A stretch of 64,000 bases of DNA. Source: Rhodanobacteraceae bacterium (GTDB lineage Bacteria > Pseudomonadota > Gammaproteobacteria > Xanthomonadales > Rhodanobacteraceae). The position numbers and the translations under genes were made by a program. The stretch covers positions 1,364,001-1,428,000 of the forward strand of contig CP126120.1 of the NCBI GenBank assembly GCA_030123585.1. Reading direction: 5' to 3'. The number at the start of each line of letters is the position of its first letter. The stretch's first letter is position 1. Shown piece by piece: positions 34,808 through 44,390 of this stretch. Below the pieces are notes generated by a model. It was not told where the DNA came from and made no database searches. It worked only from the letters and a program-made list of their open reading frames with translations.

Positions 34808-35673
34808 ATCTTGCTTGCCAGCGTAGCACCGAGGTCGGCCGGCGAGTGGACCGTCGTGACGCCGGCTTTCTCCAGCGCCGCGAACTTGCCCGCGGCGGTG
34901 CCCTTGCCGCCGGAGACGATCGCGCCGGCGTGGCCCATGCGCTTGCCGGGCGGAGCGGTGGCACCGGCGATGAATGCGACCACCGGCTTGCTGACGTGTT
35001 CCTCGATGAACTCCGCCGCTTCTTCCTCAGCGCTGCCGCCGATCTCGCCGACCATGATGATGCCTTCGGTCTGCGGGTCCGCCTGGAACAGCTTCAGGCA
35101 ATCGACGAAGCTCATGCCGTTGATCGGGTCGCCGCCGATGCCGATCACCGTGGATTGGCCGAGGCCCACGTTGGTGGTCTGGAACACGGCTTCGTAGGTG
35201 AGCGTGCCCGAGCGCGACACGATCGCGACCTTGCCGGGCTGGTGGATGTGGCCGGGCATGATGCCGATCTTGCACTCGCCGGGCGTGATGATGCCGGGGC
35301 AGTTCGGGCCGATCAGCACGGTGTCGGGGTAATCCTTCAGCACGTTCTTCACGCGCAGCATGTCGAGCACCGGGATGCCTTCGGTGATCGCGACGATCAC
35401 GCGGATGCCGCCCGCCGCGGCTTCCAGGATCGCGTCGGCCGCGAACGGCGGCGGCACGAAGATCACCGAGGCGTCGGCGCCGGTGTCGTCCACGGCTTCG
35501 CGCACGGTGTTGTAGACCGGCAAGCCGATGTGCTCGGTGCCGCCCTTGCCCGGCGTGACGCCGCCGACCAGTTTGGTGCCGTAATCCAGCGCCTGCTGCG
35601 AATGGAAGGTGCCCTGCTGGCCGGTGAAGCCCTGGCAGATGACCTTGGTGTTCTTGTTGACCAATACGGACAT
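34804..35673 (-). CDS. sucD: Succinyl-CoA synthetase alpha subunit
   Basis: A 289-residue TCA-cycle enzyme subunit that carries the phosphohistidine and CoA site. It starts [28 protein letters not shown], with the CoA-binding Rossmann fold, then [16 protein letters not shown] and [26 protein letters not shown], which holds the active-site His. ATG 35673 is the conserved start; the frame is open further upstream in repeat DNA. It forms the catalytic complex with SucC, encoded upstream. The two genes are separated by about 175 bp of hairpin DNA instead of the usual few bases. Its stop codon is made by a REP unit. Confidence 0.97.
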   Translation of the reverse strand: MSVLVNKNTKVICQGFTGQQGTFHSQQALDYGTKLVGGVTPGKGGTEHIGLPVYNTVREAVDDTGADASVIFVPPPFAADAILEAAAGGIRVIVAITEGIPVLDMLRVKNVLKDYPDTVLIGPNCPGIITPGECKIGIMPGHIHQPGKVAIVSRSGTLTYEAVFQTTNVGLGQSTVIGIGGDPINGMSFVDCLKLFQADPQTEGIIMVGEIGGSAEEEAAEFIEEHVSKPVVAFIAGATAPPGKRMGHAGAIVSGGKGTAAGKFAALEKAGVTTVHSPADLGATLASKM

Positions 35674-35847
35674 TTCGATGGAATCCCTGGTAATCGTGTG
35701 GACCGGTAGCTTCGGATACCGCTGCGCGTTGCTACGCAACACGCAGGACGGCATGCCTCCACAACCCCCGCATCGCCGCTGCGCGGCGATGCCGCCCCCT
35801 TGACTCAAGGGGGCTGGAAAAGCTCGTCTTCGCCGCGTTCCCGAGCA
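35674..35847. repeat. Hairpin DNA between sucC and sucD
   Basis: The 174-bp gap holds two palindromes, CATCGCCGCTGCGCGGCGATG near 35772 and CCCCCTTGACTCAAGGGGG near 35796. sucC and sucD normally lie a few bases apart, so this looks like inserted repeat DNA. No gene is seen. Confidence 0.65.
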
Positions 35848-37014
35848 TCAGGCAGCCTTGGCGGCCGCAACGGCTTTCTGCGCCGCGTCGTTCAAATCGT
35901 TGGCCGGCGTGATCTTGAGGCCCGAGTTGCTCAGCAGCTCGCGGCCCTTCTCGACGTTGGTGCCTTCGAGCCGCACCACCACCGGAATCGTCAGGCCCAC
36001 TTCCTTCACCGCCGCGATGATGCCCTCGGCAATCAAATCGCAGCGCACGATGCCGCCGAAGATGTTGACGAGGATGCAGCGCACCTTGTCCGATGACAGG
36101 ATCAGCTTGAACGCCGCGGTGACGCGCTCCTTCGTCGCGCCGCCGCCGACGTCGAGGAAGTTGGCGGGTTCGCCGCCGGCCAGCTTGATCACGTCCATGG
36201 TCGCCATCGCGAGGCCCGCGCCGTTGACCATGCAGCCGATGTTGCCGTCCATCGTCACGTAATTGAGGTGCTCGGCCGCGGCTTCGGCCTCGGCCTTGTC
36301 TTCCTGCGACACGTCGCGCATCGCGGCGAGTTCAGGATGACGGAACTCGGCGTTGTCGTCGGAATTGACCTTGCCGTCCAGCGCCATCAGGTCGCCGGAC
36401 GCGACGATCGCGAGCGGATTCAGTTCGACCAGCGACAGATCCTTGGCGTTGAACAGCTTGTACAGGCCCAGCATGATCTTCGAGAGCTGGTTGACCTGCT
36501 TGGCGTTGAGGCCCAGCGCGAAGCCGAGCTCGCGGCACTGGTACGGCTGCAGGCTTTCGGTGAAGTTCACCGTGACGGTGTGGATTTCATCCGGCGTTTC
36601 GCGCGCCACCTGTTCGATGTCCACACCGCCGCGCGCCGAGGCGATGAAGGTGATCGCTTTCGTACCACGATCGACCAGCGTCGAGAGGTACAGCTCTTTC
36701 GCGATGTCGGTCGCTTCGGTGACCAGCACCAAGTTCACCGGCAGCGCGCGGCCGCCCGACTGATAGGTCGCCATGTGCTTGCCGAGCATGCCTTCGGCCG
36801 CAGCCTTCACCTTGTCCAGCGAGTCGCAGAACTTCACGCCGCCGGCCTTGCCGCGGCCGCCCGCATGGATCTGCGCCTTCACCATCCACTGCTCGCCGCC
36901 CAGCGCACGCGCGGCTTCGACCGCTTCGACGGGCGTCGATGCGACCTTGCCCGGCGGCACCGCGATGCCGAATTCGGCAAACAGTTGCTTGGCCTGATAT
37001 TCGTGGAAATTCAT
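35848..37014 (-). CDS. sucC: Succinyl-CoA synthetase beta subunit
   Basis: A 388-residue ADP/GDP-forming subunit of succinyl-CoA synthetase. The ATP-grasp domain covers residues 1-240 ([45 protein letters not shown]). The CoA-ligase-like C-domain has [30 protein letters not shown] and [15 protein letters not shown]. The length matches the family. ATG 37014 is conserved. With sucD it catalyses succinyl-CoA + ADP + Pi to succinate + ATP + CoA. lspA follows upstream on the same strand, 91 bp away. Confidence 0.98.
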   Translation of the reverse strand: MNFHEYQAKQLFAEFGIAVPPGKVASTPVEAVEAARALGGEQWMVKAQIHAGGRGKAGGVKFCDSLDKVKAAAEGMLGKHMATYQSGGRALPVNLVLVTEATDIAKELYLSTLVDRGTKAITFIASARGGVDIEQVARETPDEIHTVTVNFTESLQPYQCRELGFALGLNAKQVNQLSKIMLGLYKLFNAKDLSLVELNPLAIVASGDLMALDGKVNSDDNAEFRHPELAAMRDVSQEDKAEAEAAAEHLNYVTMDGNIGCMVNGAGLAMATMDVIKLAGGEPANFLDVGGGATKERVTAAFKLILSSDKVRCILVNIFGGIVRCDLIAEGIIAAVKEVGLTIPVVVRLEGTNVEKGRELLSNSGLKITPANDLNDAAQKAVAAAKAA

Positions 37015-37104
37015 GCAGGAGCCTCATGACTTTGGGATATGCCGGCAGCGGCGCAGGCCGCCGTCCCGTGCCGCGGGCATTGGTCACGCAGGCACGACAG
37101 CCGC

Positions 37105-37611
37105 CTATTGTTGCGGCGTAGCGTCCGTGTGTCTAGCGAACAACCCGAAGGCGATCAGCAGCACCGCGCCCACCGTGATCGCCGAATCCGCCACGTTGAA
37201 CGCGGGGTACGACCAGGTGCGCCAATACACCTGGATGAAATCGGTGACCTGGCCGTGGATCAAGCGATCGATCAGGTTGCCCAGCGCACCGCCGATGATC
37301 AGCGCCACCGGCAACGCGGTGCGCCAGTCGCGGCGCGGCGTGCGGGCCAGCCACACACCCAGGCCGATGCACACCACCACCGCGAGGATGCCGAACAGCC
37401 ACGTCTGCCAGCCCGACGAATCGGAGAGGAAATTGAAAGCCGCACCGCGGTTGAACGCCAGCGTCCAGTTCAGCACGTGCGGGATCACCTGGTGCGGCAT
37501 GTACGGCACCAACGTCTCGCGCACCACGAACTTGGTGATCTGATCCAGCACGATCACCAGCACGGACACGGCCAACCAGGCCAGCGCGTTGGGTTGGGGC
37601 AGCTTGCTCAA
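37105..37611 (-). CDS. lspA: Lipoprotein signal peptidase
   Basis: A 168-residue inner-membrane aspartyl protease (signal peptidase II) that cleaves prolipoproteins before the lipidated Cys. Four membrane helices are visible. The catalytic aspartates lie in GALGNLIDRLIHGQVTDFI and YPAFNVADSAITVGA, and FNRGAAFNFLSDSSGW is the conserved loop. The start is TTG 37611, chosen for its AAGGAA site 6 bp upstream and because no ATG lies before the first helix. ileS, the usual upstream neighbour, is absent; a GDSL esterase gene is there instead. Confidence 0.95.
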   Translation of the reverse strand: MSKLPQPNALAWLAVSVLVIVLDQITKFVVRETLVPYMPHQVIPHVLNWTLAFNRGAAFNFLSDSSGWQTWLFGILAVVVCIGLGVWLARTPRRDWRTALPVALIIGGALGNLIDRLIHGQVTDFIQVYWRTWSYPAFNVADSAITVGAVLLIAFGLFARHTDATPQQ

Positions 37612-37667
37612 GCTTGTTTCCTTGCAGCGCGTCGAAGCAAGACGCGCATGATAGCGGCGCGCTCGCG

Positions 37668-38276
37668 TCAACCCTCCTGCAGGACGGCCCGCGCGGCCGG
37701 CAGGATCGCGTCGACCCAGCGTGTGTATTGCGCGCCGGAAGGATGCAGGCCATCGGCGACCAGTTCGCCGCGGGATTCGGGTGTACGCGAAATCGTGGCG
37801 ACATCCACCCAATGCGCGCCCGTCTTGTCGGTCTCGGAACACGCGGCTGCATTGAAGCCGTCGATCTCGCGGGCAACCACCGCTGCATCGCGACCTTCGC
37901 GCGCTGCGAATGGCGTGACGCCCCAATCCGGAATCGACGCCACGATGAGGTGCGCGGCATGGCCGCCCGCCAGCGCCACCGCGCGTTGCAGCAATGCATG
38001 GAACTGCGCGCGGTATTCGTCGAGCGACCGCCGCCGATACTGGTTGTTGACGCCGATCAGCAACGTGACCAGATCGTAAGGCGGATCGAACGTCGCCGCA
38101 TCCATCGCGGCGGACAACTCGTCTGTCGTCCAGCCGGTGGCGGCCAAGATCACCGGATCGGCGACGTCGATGCCTTGCTCGCGCAGCCGCGCCGTCAGTT
38201 GCGCCGGCCAGCGGTCGCCGGGCGCGACGCCTTCGCCGATGGTGTAGGAATCGCCCAGCGCAAGAAATGTGCTCAT
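37668..38276 (-). CDS. SGNH/GDSL hydrolase family esterase
   Basis: A 202-residue cytosolic esterase. Block I is ALGDSYTIGEG with the nucleophile Ser, block III is GVNNQYRRRSLDEY, and block V is DGLHPSGAQY with catalytic Asp and His. The block II Gly (ATGWTTDEL) is present. It has no signal peptide. The natural ester is unknown. ATG 38276 follows repeat DNA. The gene is 57 bp upstream of lspA on the same strand, so they may be co-transcribed. Confidence 0.88.
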   Translation of the reverse strand: MSTFLALGDSYTIGEGVAPGDRWPAQLTARLREQGIDVADPVILAATGWTTDELSAAMDAATFDPPYDLVTLLIGVNNQYRRRSLDEYRAQFHALLQRAVALAGGHAAHLIVASIPDWGVTPFAAREGRDAAVVAREIDGFNAAACSETDKTGAHWVDVATISRTPESRGELVADGLHPSGAQYTRWVDAILPAARAVLQEG

Positions 38277-38282
38277 CGCGAG

Positions 38283-38352
38283 ACTCGTACCCTCACCCCA
38301 GCGCTACGCGCTCGGCGCTTCGCGCCGCCTCTCCCATGGGGAGAGGGGAGAA
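38283..38352. repeat. CTCACCCC/CTCTCCC repeat between the esterase and aminotransferase genes
   Basis: The stretch CCCTCACCCCAGCG...CTCTCCCATGGGGAGAGG includes a CCTCTCCCATGGGGAGAGG palindrome. It matches the class of elements at 63046 and inside pgeF. No gene is present. Confidence 0.65.
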
Positions 38353-38354
38353 CA

Positions 38355-39599
38355 TCACGCCACTCGGGCCGTGGGTTGCTCTTCAGCCATCCGCCCCAGC
38401 ACGCGTTCGATGCGCGCAAACACGTCGGCGATCTGCGCGGGTTCCGGCAGCAGCGTGATGCGGAAGTGGCGGCTGTCCGCGAGGTTGAAGCTGGAACCCG
38501 GCACCACCAGCGCGTGTTCCTCGTCCAGCAAACGCAGCGCGAATTCGTTGTCGTCGAAATCCGGCAGCACACCGGCGCGCACCGCCGGGAAGGCGTACAG
38601 CGCGCCTTCGGGCGCCACGCATTCGAGGAAGCGGCTGCGCGCGACGCCTTCCAGCACGGCGCGGCGCGCCTCGTGCAAGCGGCCACCCGGCGCGGTCAGC
38701 ACGGAAATCGTGTCGAGGCCGGCCAGCGCGGGTTCGATCGCCCACTGCGCGGGCACGTTGGCGCACAGGCGCAGCGCCGCCAGCAACTGCAACGCATCGC
38801 GGTACGCCTCGACGTGTTCGCCGCGTCCCGACAGCGTGGCCCAGCCGATCCGGAAGCCGCACGCGCGGTGCACCTTGGACAAGCCGGCGAAGGTCACGCA
38901 CGGAAGCCCGCCGGTCAGCGACGCCAGCGGCGTGAACGGCGCGTCGTCGTAACGGACGTGGTCGTAGATTTCGTCGGAGAACAGCAGCAGGCCGCGGAGC
39001 GCAGCGATCCCGGCGATGCGCTCCAGCAACGCACGCGGATAGCACGCGCCGGTCGGATTGTTGGGATTGATCAGCACGATCGCGCGGGTGCGCGGACCGC
39101 ACAGGGATTCGATTTCGTCCGGATCGGGCAGGTGCGCGCGCGCGGCCCGGCACGCGTAGTAGCGCGGCGTGCCGTCGTTGAGGATGGTCGCGGCGCTCCA
39201 CAGCGGATAGTCCGGCGCCGGCAACAACACCTCGTCGCCGGGATTCAGCATCGCGCGCAGCGACAGGTCGATCAGCTCGCTGACGCCGTTGCCGATGAAC
39301 ACCCGCTCGATGCCGTCCGCGTCCACGCCGCGCGCGCGTTGCTGCGCCAGGATCGCCGCGCGCGCCGATTCCAGGCCTTGTTCGTGGCAATAGGCATCGC
39401 TGTCCGCGAGGTGCGCGGTAATCGCCGCGGTGAGGTGCGCAGGCGCGCGGAACCCGAACCGGCCGGGATTGCCGATGTTGAGCTTCAGCACGTCGTGGCC
39501 GGCGGCTTCCAGCGCGCGGGCATGGCGCGCGAGCGCGCCGCGGATCTCGTAACGGACTTCGGCAAGGTGCAAGCTGGGCTGAATGGCGGAGGGGCGCAT
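38355..39599 (-). CDS. PLP-dependent aminotransferase, AlaA/AlaT-like
   Basis: A 414-residue class I/II aminotransferase of the cytosol. The PLP lysine is in FAGLSKVHRACGFRIGW. Other fold-type I landmarks are LNIGNPGRFGF, VFIGNGVSELIDLSLRA, NPNNPTGACYPRALLE and LLFSDEIYDHVRYDD. The overall pattern is that of alanine aminotransferases AlaA (YfbQ), which use pyruvate and glutamate. Specificity is inferred, not shown. ATG 39599 is the start; the opposite strand carries rsgA 90 bp away, divergent. Confidence 0.9.
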   Translation of the reverse strand: MRPSAIQPSLHLAEVRYEIRGALARHARALEAAGHDVLKLNIGNPGRFGFRAPAHLTAAITAHLADSDAYCHEQGLESARAAILAQQRARGVDADGIERVFIGNGVSELIDLSLRAMLNPGDEVLLPAPDYPLWSAATILNDGTPRYYACRAARAHLPDPDEIESLCGPRTRAIVLINPNNPTGACYPRALLERIAGIAALRGLLLFSDEIYDHVRYDDAPFTPLASLTGGLPCVTFAGLSKVHRACGFRIGWATLSGRGEHVEAYRDALQLLAALRLCANVPAQWAIEPALAGLDTISVLTAPGGRLHEARRAVLEGVARSRFLECVAPEGALYAFPAVRAGVLPDFDDNEFALRLLDEEHALVVPGSSFNLADSRHFRITLLPEPAQIADVFARIERVLGRMAEEQPTARVA

Positions 39600-39689
39600 G
39601 GCTGCAAACGTCCTTGGGATCGGGCATCCTAGCGGCGATTACGGTGTGCGGAAATACCTTCAATCCTTCCGGTCCGGCGATTCCACGCC

Positions 39690-40751
39690 ATGAAACCCGC
39701 CTCTTCGCATTCGGCGTCCGCCATGCAACGCATCGGCTGGCAGGGCAAGCTTCCGGCGCTTTCCGCCGGGCAATCGCTGGCGCGCGTCTCGGCCCAGCAC
39801 CGCGCGGGCTACGAAGTCCACGACGGCGAACACGCCTTCAATGCGCAACCCGCGCCCAGGTTCCTGAAACGCAACCTCGACCCCGCCGAGCGTCCCGCGG
39901 TCGGCGATTTCGTGATCGTCGAGGCCGGCACGCCACCGCACATCGTGGAAGTGCTGCCGCGGCGCGGCACACTCGAACGCGCGGCGGCGGGCGAACGCTA
40001 TGCACGCCAGATCATCGCGACCAACCTCGACCTCGTGCTGGTGCTGACCGGGCTCGACGGCGATTTCAACGCCGCGCGCATCGAACGCTACCTCGCGCTG
40101 ATCGAAGGCTCCGGCGCGCGCGCGGTGGTGGTGCTGACCAAGCGCGACAAGGTGGATGACGCGGAAGCCGACGCGGCGCTGGCGGCGCTGCGCGAACGCC
40201 TGCCCGCGGACACGCCCGTACTCGCGATCAACGGCAAGGACGCGGCCAGCGTGGCGGCGCTCGCCCCGCATCTCGCGCCCGGCGTCACCGCCGCGCTGGT
40301 CGGCTCGTCTGGCGCCGGCAAGTCCACCCTCACCAACACGCTGCTGGGCGAAGACCGCATGGCCACCGCCGCGACCCGCACCGGCGACGATCACGGCCGC
40401 CATACCACCACGCATCGCGCGCTGCTCGCGCTGCCTTGCGGCGCCTGCCTGATCGACACCCCCGGCATGCGCGAACTGAAGCTGACGGGCGACGAGGAGC
40501 TCGGGCTGTTTGACGACATCGATGCGCTGACCGAGCAATGCCGCTTCGCCGACTGCAGCCACGGCAACGAGCCCGGCTGCGCGGTGCGCGAGGCCCTGGA
40601 CGCCGGCGAGCTCGACCACGAGCGCTGGCGGCATTACCAAAAACTGCGCGACCAGCGCGAGGAACAGGCCGTGCGCTTCGCCGATCGCCTGCGCGGCAGC
40701 CACGAACCGATCCGTCCGCAACGCCGCCGCGACTGGCAGGAACGCGAGTAG
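39690..40751 (+). CDS. rsgA: Ribosome small-subunit maturation GTPase RsgA
   Basis: A 353-residue circularly permuted GTPase that checks late 30S maturation. An OB-fold domain (about 15-110) precedes the GTPase core. The G4 motif (VLTKRDK) comes before G1 (GSSGAGKST) and G3 (DTPGMRE), the permuted order. The zinc domain has CRFADCSHGNEPGC. It begins at ATG 39690; a second in-frame ATG at 39723 (MQRIGWQG) is possible. The next gene (DUF1704) starts 10 bp later, so the two are probably one transcript. Confidence 0.96.
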   Translation: MKPASSHSASAMQRIGWQGKLPALSAGQSLARVSAQHRAGYEVHDGEHAFNAQPAPRFLKRNLDPAERPAVGDFVIVEAGTPPHIVEVLPRRGTLERAAAGERYARQIIATNLDLVLVLTGLDGDFNAARIERYLALIEGSGARAVVVLTKRDKVDDAEADAALAALRERLPADTPVLAINGKDAASVAALAPHLAPGVTAALVGSSGAGKSTLTNTLLGEDRMATAATRTGDDHGRHTTTHRALLALPCGACLIDTPGMRELKLTGDEELGLFDDIDALTEQCRFADCSHGNEPGCAVREALDAGELDHERWRHYQKLRDQREEQAVRFADRLRGSHEPIRPQRRRDWQERE

Positions 40752-40761
40752 CGGCCCGGCC

Positions 40762-42015
40762 ATGCGCGCCGCCGCGCTTTCCGACGACCTGCAACGCTGC
40801 GCCGAGCTCGACCGGCGGCTGGTCGAAGCGGTGCGCGGCATCCGCGTCTTGTCCACCGTGGCGTGGCCGGCCAGGGTCGAGCGGCGCTTCCTGGAAGACC
40901 TGCAGCGCGGCCGCGAAATCCTGCCGCGCCTCGACTACCGCGCACCGGATCTTTCCGCGCAGCGCGCCGAACTCGCGGCGATTGCGTCTGCGGCCGACAC
41001 GGCGCATCCGCTCGGGGCCTGGCTCGCGCGCAGCGCGGCCTCGTGGCAGACCGCCGCGCGCATGCTGGAAGCGGTCGGCACGGCGGGCGTCACCGCGCCG
41101 TCGGTCGAACTGTACGGCAAACCCGGCGACGCCCTGCCCGGCGGCGGCCAGACCAACCTCGACGCCGCACGCTGGTTCCTGCAAATCGCCAGCGAGATGG
41201 ACAACGGCGCCCCGCTGCCGGAAGCCGAATACTGCATTCCCGCCGAGACGCTGCAAGGCGAAGTGCAGGCCGAGGTCGATGCGTTTTTCGGCGACGGCGT
41301 GGTGCGGGTCGAAATCGACCCCGAACTCACCGCCAAGGCGGCCGCCGGCGCGACCCGCATCCGCCTGCGCGGCGCGACCTGCTTTTCAGAATACGACCGC
41401 TCGCAACTGCTCGCTCACGAAGCGTTCGTGCACACCCTGACCGCGCTCAACGGTCGCGCGCAGCCGGTGCTGAAATCGCTGGCGCGCACCGCGCCGCGCG
41501 CGACCGCCACCCAGGAAGGGCTTGCGGTGTTCGCGGAACTGATGTCCGGCTCGATCGACATCGCGCGCCTGCAGCGGATCAGCCTGCGCATCATGGCCAT
41601 CGACATGGCGCTGGGCGGGGCGGACTTCATCGAGGTCTACCGCTGGTTCCGCGCGCACGGCCAGAACGAGGCCGACAGCTTCTTCTCCACCCAGCGCGTG
41701 TTCCGCGGCGTGCCGGTCACCGGCGGCGCGGCCTTCACCAAGGACAACGTGTACCTCGCCGGCCTGCTCACCGTGCACACGTTCTTCCGCTGGGCCTTCA
41801 AGCGGCGGCGGCTGGACCTGATGCAGCACCTGTTCGCGGGCAAGCTGGCGCTGGACGACGCGCTCGCGCTCGGTCCCTGCTTCGCCGACGGCGCGCTCGC
41901 GCCGCCGAAATTCCTGCCGCCGTGGCTGCAGCGGTCGCAGGGCCTCGCCGCCAAGCTCGCGTTTTCGCTGTTCGCCAACCGCATCCGCATGGGCCGGATC
42001 GGCGAATGGGAGTGA
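40762..42015 (+). CDS. DUF1704/TIGR02421 protein with HExxxH zinc motif and QEGLA motif
   Basis: A 417-residue cytosolic protein of the family named after its QEGLA motif. HEAFVH at 219-224 gives an HExxxH pattern and QEGLA occurs at 251-255. The same pair is found in the human MATCAP (KIAA0895) tyrosine carboxypeptidases of this superfamily, so a metallopeptidase activity is plausible here (inference). The bacterial annotation as a modulator of flavohemoglobin expression is of unclear basis. ATG 40762 lies 10 bp after rsgA. It precedes the aldehyde dehydrogenase by 41 bp. Confidence 0.85.
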   Translation: MRAAALSDDLQRCAELDRRLVEAVRGIRVLSTVAWPARVERRFLEDLQRGREILPRLDYRAPDLSAQRAELAAIASAADTAHPLGAWLARSAASWQTAARMLEAVGTAGVTAPSVELYGKPGDALPGGGQTNLDAARWFLQIASEMDNGAPLPEAEYCIPAETLQGEVQAEVDAFFGDGVVRVEIDPELTAKAAAGATRIRLRGATCFSEYDRSQLLAHEAFVHTLTALNGRAQPVLKSLARTAPRATATQEGLAVFAELMSGSIDIARLQRISLRIMAIDMALGGADFIEVYRWFRAHGQNEADSFFSTQRVFRGVPVTGGAAFTKDNVYLAGLLTVHTFFRWAFKRRRLDLMQHLFAGKLALDDALALGPCFADGALAPPKFLPPWLQRSQGLAAKLAFSLFANRIRMGRIGEWE

Positions 42016-42056
42016 ACGCGCCGCGTCCGCGGGACCCGCTGCGGTAAGCTTGCGGA

Positions 42057-43499
42057 ATGCTCAAGCTGGCAAACCTGATCGACGGCAAGCTCGCCGCGCC
42101 TGCAGGCGGCGCGTATCTCGACGTGTTCGAGCCCGCGACCGGCAAGGCGTATGCGCATTGTCCCGATTCCGATGCACGCGACGTGGAAGCCGCGGTCGCG
42201 GCGGCCGGACGCGCGGCGCCGGCATGGGCGGCGCTCGCGGCGGGCGAACGCGCGAAGCTTTTGCATCGGCTTGCGGATGCGGTCGAGGCACGGTTCGACG
42301 AACTCGCGTGCGAGGAATCGCGCGATTCCGGCAAGCCGGTGAAGCTCGCACGCAGCGTGGACATTCCCCGCGCGGTCGCCAACCTGCGCTTCTTCGCCGA
42401 AGCGATCACGCAATGGCCGGGCGAATCGCACGTCGATGCGCGCGCGATCAACGTCACCTTGCGCCAGCCGCTGGGCGTGGTCGGCTGCATTTCGCCGTGG
42501 AACCTGCCGCTCTATCTCTTCACCTGGAAGATCGCGCCGGCGCTCGCGGCCGGCAATACGGTCGTCGCGAAACCGAGCGAGATCACGCCGTTCACGGCGT
42601 TTCGTTTGTCTGAACTCGCGATCGAGTGCGGCTTGCCGCCCGGCGTGCTGAACATCGTGCACGGGCTGGGTCCCAAAGTCGGCCAGGCCATCGTCGAACA
42701 TCCCAAGATCAAGGCCGTGTCGTTCACCGGCTCGACGCGCACCGGCGCGTTCATCGCCGAGGCCGCGGCCAGGCAATTCAAGAAGGTGTCGCTGGAAATG
42801 GGCGGCAAGAACCCGGCCATCGTGTTCGCGGATGCCGATCTTTCCGACGTAAACCTCGACACCATCGTGCGCTCGGGTTTTTCCAACCAAGGCGAAATCT
42901 GCCTGTGCGGATCGCGTTTGCTCATCGAGCGTTCAATCTACGCCGACTTCAAGCAGCGCTACCTCGGCAAGGTGAAGTCGCTGCGCGTGGGCGATCCCGA
43001 CGACGAATCATCCGACCTCGGCGCGCTGGTGTCGCAGCCGCATTTCGAGAAGGTGAAGTCGTGCATCGCGCGCGCACGGAAAGAAGGCGGGAAGATCCTG
43101 TGCGGCGGCGATGCGGTGAAAGTCCCAGGTCGCTGCGCCGACGGCTGGTTCGTCGCGCCCACCGTGATCGAAGGCCTGCCGCAGGACTGCGCGACCAACC
43201 GCGAGGAAATCTTCGGCCCGGTGGTGACGCTGATCCCGTTCGATTCGGAGGACGAGGCCATCGCGATCGCCAACGGCACCGACTACGGCCTCGCCGCCTC
43301 ACTGTGGACGCGCGACCTTGCGCGCGCGCAGCGCGTGGCCGCGCGCATCGAGTTCGGGATCGTGTGGGTCAACTGCTGGATGCTGCGCGACCTGCGCACG
43401 CCGTTCGGCGGCGTCAAGCATTCCGGCATGGGCCGCGAGGGCGGCGTGGACGCGCTGCGCTTCTTCACCGAGCCCAAGAACGTCTGCATTGCAAGGTAA
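42057..43499 (+). CDS. Aldehyde dehydrogenase, 2-(amino/hydroxy)muconate semialdehyde type
   Basis: A 480-residue NAD+-dependent aldehyde dehydrogenase. Catalytic Glu lies in KVSLEMGGKNPAIVF and catalytic Cys in NQGEICLCGSRLLIE. SPWNLPLYLFTWKIAPALAAGNT and FTGSTRTG form the cofactor site. The FSNQGEICLCGSR and WVNCWMLRDLRTPFGG patterns resemble enzymes that oxidise 2-aminomuconate or 2-hydroxymuconate semialdehyde in tryptophan/kynurenine breakdown. A 2-aminomuconate-deaminase-like gene at 45830 supports that, but no other pathway gene is in the window. ATG 42057 is the start. Repeat DNA follows the stop. Confidence 0.88.
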   Translation: MLKLANLIDGKLAAPAGGAYLDVFEPATGKAYAHCPDSDARDVEAAVAAAGRAAPAWAALAAGERAKLLHRLADAVEARFDELACEESRDSGKPVKLARSVDIPRAVANLRFFAEAITQWPGESHVDARAINVTLRQPLGVVGCISPWNLPLYLFTWKIAPALAAGNTVVAKPSEITPFTAFRLSELAIECGLPPGVLNIVHGLGPKVGQAIVEHPKIKAVSFTGSTRTGAFIAEAAARQFKKVSLEMGGKNPAIVFADADLSDVNLDTIVRSGFSNQGEICLCGSRLLIERSIYADFKQRYLGKVKSLRVGDPDDESSDLGALVSQPHFEKVKSCIARARKEGGKILCGGDAVKVPGRCADGWFVAPTVIEGLPQDCATNREEIFGPVVTLIPFDSEDEAIAIANGTDYGLAASLWTRDLARAQRVAARIEFGIVWVNCWMLRDLRTPFGGVKHSGMGREGGVDALRFFTEPKNVCIAR

Positions 43500-43668
43500 G
43501 TCGCTCGCTGCGCTCGCTGGAAGTCGCGCCTGCGGCGCTGTAAAGAGTAAAGGGTAAAGTCGTGCCGCCCAGTCGTGCGCTGTGGCTTTTACTCTTCACA
43601 GCGAACGCAGTGAGCGACTTCATCCTTTACCATTTATCCTTCACAGCGAACGTAGTGAGCGACTTCGC
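43497..43668. repeat. Repeat cluster upstream of carbonic anhydrase
   Basis: Two direct copies of TTCACAGCGAACG(C/T)AGTG with following GAGCGACTTC lie at about 43594-43622 and 43639-43666, separated by 16 bp. A partly inverted relative (AAGTCGCTCGCTGCGCTCGCTG) is at 43498-43520. Two units are too few for CRISPR. The region probably serves as leader of the next gene. Confidence 0.7.
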
Positions 43669-44322
43669 ATGCCTTCACCCCAGGAACTGCTCGAAAACAA
43701 CCGCCGCTGGTCGGCAGCGATTCGCGCGCAGGATCCCCACTTCTTCGAACGCCTGTCGAAACAGCAGACGCCGAAGTACCTCTGGATCGGCTGCTCGGAT
43801 TCGCGCGTGCCGGCCAACCAGATCCTGGGCATCGACCCCGGCGAGGTGTTCGTGCACCGGAACATCTCCAACCTCGTGCTGCATTCGGACATGAATTGCC
43901 TGTCGGTGATGCAGTTCGCGGTGGACGTGCTGAAGGTCGAGCACATCATGATCACCGGCCATTACGGCTGTGGCGGCGTCGGCGCGGCGCTCAAGGGCGA
44001 CCGGCTGGGCCTGATCGACAACTGGCTGCGCTACATCGGCGACACGCTGGAACGCCACCGCGCGCTGGTCGACGCGGTGCCGCCCGCGCAACGCCACGAC
44101 CGCCTGTGCGAACTCAACGTGATCGAGCAGGTCGCCAACGCCTGCCACACCACCATCGTGCGCGACGCGTGGGACCGCGGCCAGCCGCTCACCGTGCACG
44201 GCTGGTGCTACGGACTGTCGGACGGCCGCATCCACGAACTCGGGATAACCGTGCCACGGTTCGAAGCCCTCGAAGCCGGTTACTCGCAGGCGCTGGCGCG
44301 GCTGACTCCGTCGCCGGCATGA
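43669..44322 (+). CDS. can: Beta-carbonic anhydrase
   Basis: A 217-residue cytosolic zinc enzyme interconverting CO2 and bicarbonate. The zinc and catalytic residues Cys42, Asp44, Arg46 (IGCSDSRVPANQI), His98 and Cys101 (GHYGCGGV) fall at the same numbers as in E. coli Can. The frame upstream (to 43582) is repeat-derived (HSERSERL twice), so ATG 43669 is preferred. It is most like the housekeeping Can type. Its neighbours are not functionally related in an obvious way. Confidence 0.95.
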   Translation: MPSPQELLENNRRWSAAIRAQDPHFFERLSKQQTPKYLWIGCSDSRVPANQILGIDPGEVFVHRNISNLVLHSDMNCLSVMQFAVDVLKVEHIMITGHYGCGGVGAALKGDRLGLIDNWLRYIGDTLERHRALVDAVPPAQRHDRLCELNVIEQVANACHTTIVRDAWDRGQPLTVHGWCYGLSDGRIHELGITVPRFEALEAGYSQALARLTPSPA

Positions 44323-44390
44323 ACGTTTCGCCCCGCAACGAACCATCCGGGCCGGAATCCGGGTAACGTTCCATCATCCCGCGGAACCGC

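Noticed and set aside
43594..43666. Possible CRISPR-like direct repeats
   Set aside because: Only two 28-bp units separated by 16 bp and no cas genes nearby.
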